Shown: one piece after another, positions 59,007 through 64,000 of the stretch
Numbering within the stretch: the first letter of the stretch is position 1
Layout: the number at the start of each line of letters is the position of its first letter
Origin: Acrocarpospora macrocephala
GTDB taxonomy: Bacteria; Actinomycetota; Actinomycetes; Streptosporangiales; Streptosporangiaceae
Direction of reading: 5' to 3'
Length of the DNA: 64,000 nt
Assembly: GCF_009687865.1 (NCBI RefSeq)
Contig: NZ_BLAE01000029.1
Span: forward strand, 1-64,000
Made by a program: the position numbers and the translations under genes
Notes under the pieces: model-generated
What the model was told of the DNA's origin: nothing
The model's database searches: none
Seen by the model: only the letters and a program-made list of their open reading frames with translations

Positions 59007-60064
59007 GCTTCGCTACCTACGCCCGGCGCGTCCGCAATCGTGACCTGCCCTACAACCACCGGCACACGGCCCTGCGTTGCGCCGTCGGACGGCACATGCC
59101 CCTCGGGTTCACCGCCACTTGGCAGTACATCACCGACGCAGCCGGACCTGTCCGCCGCGATGAAGCCGCGCTACTCCGGGCCCTCGACATCCTGGAGACC
59201 AGCCGCGCCGCCCGACTGCGTGAGATAGCCGCGTTCGCCGCACGACGCCGGGCGGAGAAGCAGCGCGGATACGGCGTGCGCCACGACGAGCAACGGTACC
59301 GATTCGGGCCCCGCTGGTACGGGCCGGACGCCCACGAGGCGATGTATCAGACCGTCCAGACCTTGTGGGCCGAACACATCGCCCTCCCATTTCCCGAGAT
59401 GCCCAACGACGCCCTGATAGTGGACACCCATTCGGCGGGCTGCATCTTGAGCTATCTCCGTTCGGGCGGCCAGGTGACCGGCGACGATCAGGCGGTCCTT
59501 CGCGGATACGTCGCCAGTCTGCACCGGCGCCTCTCCGGCGACCTCGAGGATATGGAGACCGTCCGGTACTTCCTACGGTTAGCGAAGATGGCCGACCTCG
59601 TCCTGCACGACGCCCTGCCGCTGATCCGGCGGGGATCGGTCGACGACGCCGCCGCGGTCCGCGAGGTCTTCCTATCCGCCACAGCCGACAAGCCGTATCT
59701 GCGGGACACCGAACCCGACGCCGGAAGCCCTGGAGGGATCAGCGGATTCCTGTCCTGCGGCTACAGCCACGAACTTTGGGTCGCCGAACTGCGCGGCCAG
59801 ATCGTCGCCTTCGCCACGCTCAGCATCGACCAACTCGGCCATCTCTTCGTGACGCCCAGCCTTCAACGTCGTGGCATCGGCACTGATCTGATCGCCCATG
59901 CCAAGCGCGCCAGGCCCGAGGAGCTGCGCCTGCACACCTTCCAGCGCAACACGGACGCGTGTCGCTTCTATGAACGGCGCGGCTTCACCGTGTCCGGGTT
60001 CGACGACGAGCCAGGCGAACCAGACGTGACCTACTCTTGGCAGCGCCGACCTCCAGCACGATGA
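59003..60064 (+). CDS. GNAT acetyltransferase with unassigned N-terminal domain
   Basis: 353 residues. The last 150 residues are a GNAT domain: HELWVAELRGQIVAFATLSI, LGHLFVTPSLQRRGIGTDLI (acetyl-CoA loop QRRGIG) and HTFQRNTDACRFYERRGFTV. The N-terminal 200 residues, with RDLPYNHRHTALRCAVGRHM and many Arg, are helical and unassigned; they might recognise the substrate. Acceptor unknown. Confidence 0.85.
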   Translation: MSFATYARRVRNRDLPYNHRHTALRCAVGRHMPLGFTATWQYITDAAGPVRRDEAALLRALDILETSRAARLREIAAFAARRRAEKQRGYGVRHDEQRYRFGPRWYGPDAHEAMYQTVQTLWAEHIALPFPEMPNDALIVDTHSAGCILSYLRSGGQVTGDDQAVLRGYVASLHRRLSGDLEDMETVRYFLRLAKMADLVLHDALPLIRRGSVDDAAAVREVFLSATADKPYLRDTEPDAGSPGGISGFLSCGYSHELWVAELRGQIVAFATLSIDQLGHLFVTPSLQRRGIGTDLIAHAKRARPEELRLHTFQRNTDACRFYERRGFTVSGFDDEPGEPDVTYSWQRRPPAR

Positions 60065-60074
60065 GCCGCAAACA

Positions 60075-60195
60075 CGCGCGACGTGGCGGGACATCTCCCA
60101 GCCACTTCTCGGTCGGGCCCAGCTCTCGCAGCAACTGCAAACGGGTCTTGAACATGCTCAAGGAGCCGGCCTTGGCCACCTCCTTCAAAGCGGCA
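60075..60195 (-). pseudogene. Possible Tn3-family transposase fragment
   Basis: The minus strand reads KEVAKAGSLSMFKTRLQLLR and ELGPTEKWLGDVPPR before losing similarity. This recalls the N-terminal (DUF4158-type) region of actinobacterial Tn3-like transposases. It is about 40 codons long and lies directly beside the truncated end of an MmpS-like gene. Confidence 0.35.
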
Positions 60196-60240
60196 CCTGT
60201 TCTGCCGCGAGGCCGACAGTTCCGTCCACCAGCTGACCTC

Positions 60241-60618
60241 TTAGCTGGTCGCCTGCATGGATACGCGGGGGACGACGCCGATGACCTTGACGTCCTTCTT
60301 GTAGGGCAGGGTCACGCCGCGCTCCTCGCCCGAGCTGGATCCGGCCTGCCAGGTGAGGTCCGCAGTCGCTGCAGTCGAGTCGGTCTCCGCCTTGGACACC
60401 TCGAACGTGATCGTGTGTTCGCCCATCCCGCCGGGCTGTCTGGAGCCGACGCTGAACACCAGTGCCATGCACCCGCCGATCACGGCTAGGGGAAGCACGA
60501 TCACGAGAACGATGATCAGCGGCCATCTGCTGTGCGGCTTCGGCGGCTGGTGGTAGCTGGGTGGCGGGCCGTACGGCTGGGCGTACGGGGGCTGCGGTGG
60601 GCGCGGCGGGTGGGTCAT
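60241..60618 (-). CDS. MmpS-like membrane protein, probably truncated
   Basis: 125 residues from ATG 60618. A Pro/Tyr-rich cytoplasmic tail (PPRPPQPPYAQPYGPPPSYH), one membrane helix (WPLIIVLVIVLPLAVIGGCM) and an external beta domain (HTITFEVSK, ADLTWQAGSSSGEERGVTLP, KDVKVIGVVPRVSMQ) match MmpS-type transport-accessory proteins, which usually continue another 40 residues or so. The sequence stops at the point where transposon-like DNA begins, so the C-terminus may be lost. Confidence 0.65.
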   Translation of the reverse strand: MTHPPRPPQPPYAQPYGPPPSYHQPPKPHSRWPLIIVLVIVLPLAVIGGCMALVFSVGSRQPGGMGEHTITFEVSKAETDSTAATADLTWQAGSSSGEERGVTLPYKKDVKVIGVVPRVSMQATS

Positions 60619-60699
60619 AGGGGCCTCGTCAGGTAGGCGTCCGGTGCCAGGTGGGACGCCTGGGACACCAATCAGGTTGGCAGGGCGTGGCCGATGAGC

Positions 60700-60728
60700 G
60701 TGAGACCTCTTGCAGGGGCGATGAGGAC
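60700..60728. CRISPR. Solitary degenerate CRISPR repeat
   Basis: GTGAGACCTCTTGC followed by AGGGGCGATGAGGAC shares its last 15 bases exactly with the repeats of the 6358-6585 array, more than 50 kb away, while its first half is mutated. No spacer-repeat continuation is seen. Confidence 0.5.
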
Positions 60729-60819
60729 CGCTCGGCACCAGCGGCGCGCGGCGGCCGAGCAGCTGACGGTTCACCTTCGGCGTGGGCAATGGAGTGTTGT
60801 CATCGGTCCGGTGGGTGGG

Positions 60820-62004
60820 TCAGGCGACGGGGGCGCGGGTGAGGGCTACGGCGACGCCGTACGCCAGGCCCATGATGGTGAGTTCGAGGGCGGCCCAGGT
60901 GGCGAAGGTGGTGGGGTGGGCTTGGGTGATTTTGGGGAGGAGGCGCCAGCGGATGTTGGCGGCTAGGAGGGCGATGGTGGCGGCGAAGGCGGTTTTGGCT
61001 AGGAGGAGTTGGCCGTAGCCGGTGGTGAGGAGGGAGGCGGGGAAGGGCTCCGTGGGGGTGAGGAGGAGTTCCACGATGCCGTTGAAGAGGCCGGAGAGGC
61101 CGACCAGGAACAGGCAGATGGTGGCGAGGCGGGAGAAGCGGGGGAGGGTGGTGGCCAGGAGGGAGCGGTTGGTGGCGAGGAAGAGGGTTATCGCCAGGAG
61201 GCCGCCGGTCCAGGCTGAGGCGCCGATGACGTGGAGCTCCATGGAGACCATGCTGAGGTCGTGCCAGTACCAGTTGGAGGCGTGGCCGGTGACGGGGAGG
61301 GGGAGGAGGCCGAACATCGCGATGAGGACGCGGAGTTCGGCGGGGACCTTCTCGCCGAAGCGGATGGCGAGGGTGCCGATGGCGGCGCTGACCAGGGCGG
61401 CGGAGGCGCTGACGATCAGGCCTTGGCCGCTGCCGATCGTCTCCACGTAGGCGCCGACGTCGGGGATCTGGCCGGGCATCACCTCGGCGGCGCTGAGCAG
61501 GGTGGCGAGCAGGGCCGCGGCGCACCAGGTGAGTGCGGACATGACGGCCCAGTGCCGGGCTCGGGCGGCGATCGGTTCGGTACGGTCCGCGTCGTCGAAA
61601 CCCAGAAGCTTGGGCAGCAGGCTCAGGCCGACGGTCGCCAGGGCGGCGAGGTCCAGGAGCAGGCGGGTGATGGGCAGGCCGTAGTCCACGAGGATGCCGG
61701 GGACGGGGATGCCGGGGGCCTCTTCGGGGGCGGTCAGCCAGGTGGCGATGATGACGGCGAAGACGCCGGCGATGGCCAGGCCCGCCAGGGGGATCGATCG
61801 TCGAGGTTGGCTGTCGACGTCCGGCGGGACGGATCGGTCCGTGCTGGAAGGTGGCCGTGGCGATGGCGTCAGGTCAGTGGCCGCGCTTGCGGTGGTCGGC
61901 GCTTCTTCGCCGGATCCGGATCCGATGTGGGGGTCGGCATCGATGTCGGAGCCGGAGGCCGTGTCCGGGTTGGTGCTTAGCGTGTGGTCAGGGGTGGTGG
62001 TCAT
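60820..62004 (-). CDS. copD: CopD-family copper import/resistance membrane protein
   Basis: 394 residues from ATG 62004, overlapping the CopC stop (ATGA). A Ser/Thr/Asp-rich N-terminal tail of about 65 residues is followed by eight or nine membrane helices; LLPLPVTGHASNWYWHDLSM and MELHVIGASAWTGGLLAITL carry the His residues typical of CopD. Together with CopC it should move or tolerate copper. The polar tail is unusual. Confidence 0.9.
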   Translation of the reverse strand: MTTTPDHTLSTNPDTASGSDIDADPHIGSGSGEEAPTTASAATDLTPSPRPPSSTDRSVPPDVDSQPRRSIPLAGLAIAGVFAVIIATWLTAPEEAPGIPVPGILVDYGLPITRLLLDLAALATVGLSLLPKLLGFDDADRTEPIAARARHWAVMSALTWCAAALLATLLSAAEVMPGQIPDVGAYVETIGSGQGLIVSASAALVSAAIGTLAIRFGEKVPAELRVLIAMFGLLPLPVTGHASNWYWHDLSMVSMELHVIGASAWTGGLLAITLFLATNRSLLATTLPRFSRLATICLFLVGLSGLFNGIVELLLTPTEPFPASLLTTGYGQLLLAKTAFAATIALLAANIRWRLLPKITQAHPTTFATWAALELTIMGLAYGVAVALTRAPVA

Positions 62005-62606
62005 GCCGCACCTCGTGCCTGGCGGTCGTGGCGGGCCAGGGTGCGGACGGTGAGGGCGAGGAGGGCTGCCGTGGCGGCGAGGAGACCCCAGACCCAGCTG
62101 CCGCCGCCGGAAGGGGGGTTTGCTACGGAGGAGAGGGGGACTGCTGGGGGCGACTGCGCGGGGGCCGGGGTGGTGGCGGGCGTCGGGTCCGTAGTAGCCG
62201 AGGTGGAGGGCGTTGGGTCGGTGGTGGCCAGGGTTGGGTTGGGGGCGGTGTAGGTGAAGGTGATTTGGCCGGTTACGGGGTGGCCGTCGTTGGAGAGGAT
62301 TTGGTAGCCGATGGTGTAGGTGCCGGAGGTGGTCGGGGGGGTCACGGGAGTGACTACGTCGTTCTTTTCGACGGTGATGGTGCCGGATTCGTAGTGGGTG
62401 CCGGTTGTGTCGGTGAGGGCGATTTTGGCGAACTCGGGGCGTACCGGCTGGTCGAAGGTTAGGCGGACTTCGGTGGGGGCGGTGGTGAGGTGGGAGCCTT
62501 TGGACGGGTTGCTGCCTAGCAGGACGTTGTGGGCCTGGGCGGCGGGGAGCGGGGCTGCCAGGGTGGCGGCGCTCGCTAGCAGCAGGACCGTGAGTAGACG
62601 CCTCAC
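62001..62606 (-). CDS. copC: CopC-family copper-binding protein
   Basis: 201 residues from GTG 62606. Signal peptide LLTVLLLASAATLAAPLPAA, cut before AHNVLLGSNPSKGSHL so that His becomes an N-terminal copper ligand as in CopC. The beta-sandwich has LTFDQPVRPEFAKIAL and ILSNDGHPVTGQITFTY with the second His. A Thr/Pro linker and a C-terminal membrane helix (WVWGLLAATAALLALTV) anchor it outside. Confidence 0.93.
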   Translation of the reverse strand: MRRLLTVLLLASAATLAAPLPAAQAHNVLLGSNPSKGSHLTTAPTEVRLTFDQPVRPEFAKIALTDTTGTHYESGTITVEKNDVVTPVTPPTTSGTYTIGYQILSNDGHPVTGQITFTYTAPNPTLATTDPTPSTSATTDPTPATTPAPAQSPPAVPLSSVANPPSGGGSWVWGLLAATAALLALTVRTLARHDRQARGAA

Positions 62607-62697
62607 CTGTCGATGACCTTCCGTTGGCTTTGGTGGTACGGAGCCATGGTGCCATCTATCGGTTTGGTGCGTGACCTGCCCGATTCTGGGATGAAAG

Positions 62698-62737
62698 CCC
62701 GGGTCGCGTGAGCGTCACCTTTCTCACGCGACCCGGG
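62698..62737. terminator. Strong hairpin terminator after the chitinase gene
   Basis: A perfect 15-bp stem, CCCGGGTCGCGTGAG and CTCACGCGACCCGGG, with a 10-base loop, between the chitinase stop and copC upstream region. Confidence 0.85.
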
Positions 62738-62748
62738 GGCTTAGGGGG

Positions 62749-64000
62749 TTAGAGCTTCGTCCAGAGGGCGGGGACGTTGGCGGGTTCCCAGCCGGCAAGG
62801 GCGGTGTGGGACTGGCGGCATTCGTAGGTGGATCCGGCGTAAGTCACCTTCGCTCCGACCGTGTACGCCGTTCCGGCAGCCCAGGCCGGGAACTGGCCCG
62901 TTGGCGACGGCGACGGCGACGGCGACGGGGAAGGCGAAGGAGATGGCGACGGGGAAGGCGAAGGAGACGGCGACGGTGACGGTGACGGGGAAGGCGAGGG
63001 GGATGGCGATGGAGAAGGCGACGGGGAGGGGTTGCCTGTGCAGGGGCCTAGGTCTCGCCAGACTTCGTTGGTGCCGGGCTGGTTGTTCTGGGTCCACCAG
63101 CGGGCTTCCCAGGTCTTGCCGCCGAACGAGACCTGCATTCCGTTCGTGTAGATGGAGGTGGACACCCAGGCAGGTGCCGTGCAGGTTCCGCCTGACGGCG
63201 AGGGCGATGGCGACGGTGACCCAGACGGCGATCCGGACGGCGACGGAGAGGGACCCACGCCGCCCCGCGCATAATCCTGGAGGATTCCGTAGGTGTTCCC
63301 CCCGAACGTGACCGTCCAGTTGGAAGGCGTCGAAGTCGGCAGATAGTAGACAAAGGCGACGTCCACCGAAGCCCCCGGCGCCAGTGTCTGCCAGCTGGGA
63401 AGCTTCAACGACACCCGGTTGTAGACGCCCTTCAACCCGCCGATGTTGTTAGCCGCCGTATGGTCCTTACGAATCACCTGCGCCCCGAACCCCGACTGAT
63501 CGGCCGCGTTACCAGGAGCGGAAGTCGAGTAATCGAACTGGAACTCCGTCCCACCCGGCAGCGTCGAAGCCGAATTATTGGTGATCCGGATCTTCGGATT
63601 GATCGGGTAGTTGTTGTCGCCCAGCGCGAACTCCCGGAACTCCACCCCGATATCCAGCTTCTGCGCGGGAATCGACGTCGTAGCCCGCACAGCCCCATAC
63701 GGCGACGCGTTCTTGAACTTGTCATACATCAGCGTGGTCAACGTGGACCCGGGCTCATACTGCCCCTTCGCGGAATTGAACGAGTAGTCGCCCGCGAGCT
63801 CCCACATCATCGTCCCGCCGAGACCCTTCGCCACGACATAGTCGGCCTTCGCCGCCACCGACTGGTCGTCCTCGGTCGACAGGAACACCCGCTTCGTCGA
63901 ATTCCACAACCACGGCGCGACCAGCCCGGCATCGTAGAACCGCGTATAGGTCCCCTGAAGCGTCGCCCCACCCAACCCGTACGACGCGAGATAGTCCCCG
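62749..64000 (-). CDS. GH18 chitinase with two CBM5/12-type modules, 5' end outside window
   Basis: The visible part runs from the right edge to the stop at 62749 (417 codons). It starts inside the GH18 barrel (GDYLASYGLGGATLQGTYTR, VAPWLWNSTKRVFLSTEDD and GLGGTMMWELAGDYS, the last barrel strand). A beta-sandwich of about 150 residues follows, then a PS-rich linker, a CBM5/12-type module (APAWVSTSIYTNGMQVSFGG, WEARWWTQNNQPGTNEVW), a second very long Pro-Ser linker, and another (FPAWAAGTAYTVGAKVTYAG, YECRQSHTALAGWEPANVPA). A secreted chitin-degrading enzyme with two chitin-binding modules. Confidence 0.92.
   Translation of the reverse strand, partial: GDYLASYGLGGATLQGTYTRFYDAGLVAPWLWNSTKRVFLSTEDDQSVAAKADYVVAKGLGGTMMWELAGDYSFNSAKGQYEPGSTLTTLMYDKFKNASPYGAVRATTSIPAQKLDIGVEFREFALGDNNYPINPKIRITNNSASTLPGGTEFQFDYSTSAPGNAADQSGFGAQVIRKDHTAANNIGGLKGVYNRVSLKLPSWQTLAPGASVDVAFVYYLPTSTPSNWTVTFGGNTYGILQDYARGGVGPSPSPSGSPSGSPSPSPSPSGGTCTAPAWVSTSIYTNGMQVSFGGKTWEARWWTQNNQPGTNEVWRDLGPCTGNPSPSPSPSPSPSPSPSPSPSPSPSPSPSPSPSPSPSPSPSPSPTGQFPAWAAGTAYTVGAKVTYAGSTYECRQSHTALAGWEPANVPALWTKL
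62901..63035. repeat. Hexanucleotide-like repeat encoding a Pro-Ser linker
   Basis: Tandem GGCGAC/GGCGAA/GGGGAA-type hexamers on the plus strand encode about 22 Pro-Ser pairs of the chitinase linker on the minus strand. Such arrays change length easily by slippage. Confidence 0.85.

Overview
This is a GC-rich, densely packed stretch with many GTG starts, ATGA/GTGA stop-start overlaps, WhiJ/DUF5753-type XRE regulators, GntR proteins, a eukaryotic-type Ser/Thr kinase, PAC2 protein, secreted chitinase and a terpene synthase/P450 pair. That combination points to a spore-forming, soil-type actinomycete, probably Streptosporangiales or a relative. The taxonomic guess is inference from gene content; no rRNA or tRNA gene was recognised.

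Left part (1-6.3 kb): a carbohydrate-uptake operon on the minus strand (ROK regulator, two ABC permeases, sugar-binding lipoprotein, GH15 hydrolase running off the left edge) is divergent from polyphosphate glucokinase ppgK. A perfect 16-bp palindrome lies between the ROK gene and ppgK.

Accessory region (6.3-27 kb): an island of about 6.1 kb (6294-12392) sits between two 373-bp direct copies of the ppgK 3' end. It carries a decayed CRISPR array and module A: a small protein, a DUF6879-like protein, an XRE/DUF5753 regulator, a radical SAM enzyme, a DnaQ-type exonuclease, a dTMP-kinase-like protein and an aldo/keto reductase. A second, diverged version, module B (18.9-23.5 kb, minus strand), has the same order: small protein, DUF6879-like, XRE/DUF5753, an 18-residue peptide ORF, SPASM-type radical SAM enzyme, dTMP-kinase-like protein and an endonuclease/exonuclease/phosphatase (EEP) protein. 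Around it are another XRE/TPR regulator, an RsbW-like ATPase, two GntR-type proteins, a CYTH protein, GntR remnants, an IS-type transposase remnant, a MerR gene with a broken paralogue, an orphan CRISPR repeat and a lone AAA ATPase. This doubled regulator + radical SAM + nucleotide-kinase + nuclease module is the best candidate for an undescribed system.

Middle part (25-46 kb): secreted serine hydrolase and metallopeptidase, an orphan antitoxin-like gene, a PhoB-type DNA-binding protein without receiver, HrpA helicase, HAD hydrolase, Ser/Thr kinase, secreted choice-of-anchor I protein, SGNH hydrolase, a membrane-anchored NB-ARC/TPR ATPase, tyrosine phosphatase, Gfo/Idh/MocA oxidoreductase, PAC2 protein, an ankyrin pseudogene and a large NB-ARC/TPR regulator lacking its expected C-terminal HTH.

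Right part (46-64 kb): a terpene synthase/P450 gene pair; an ABC exporter whose ATPase is fused to an extracytoplasmic alpha/beta hydrolase; a GH3 glycosidase with PA14 insert; a polytopic membrane protein; a HIT gene with no canonical start codon; a deoxyribosyltransferase-like protein; HTH and transposon remnants; a GNAT protein; CopC/CopD; and a partial GH18 chitinase with two CBM5/12-type modules. A recurring oddity is tandem duplication of gene 3' ends (SBP, GH3, a membrane protein, and at a distance ppgK).
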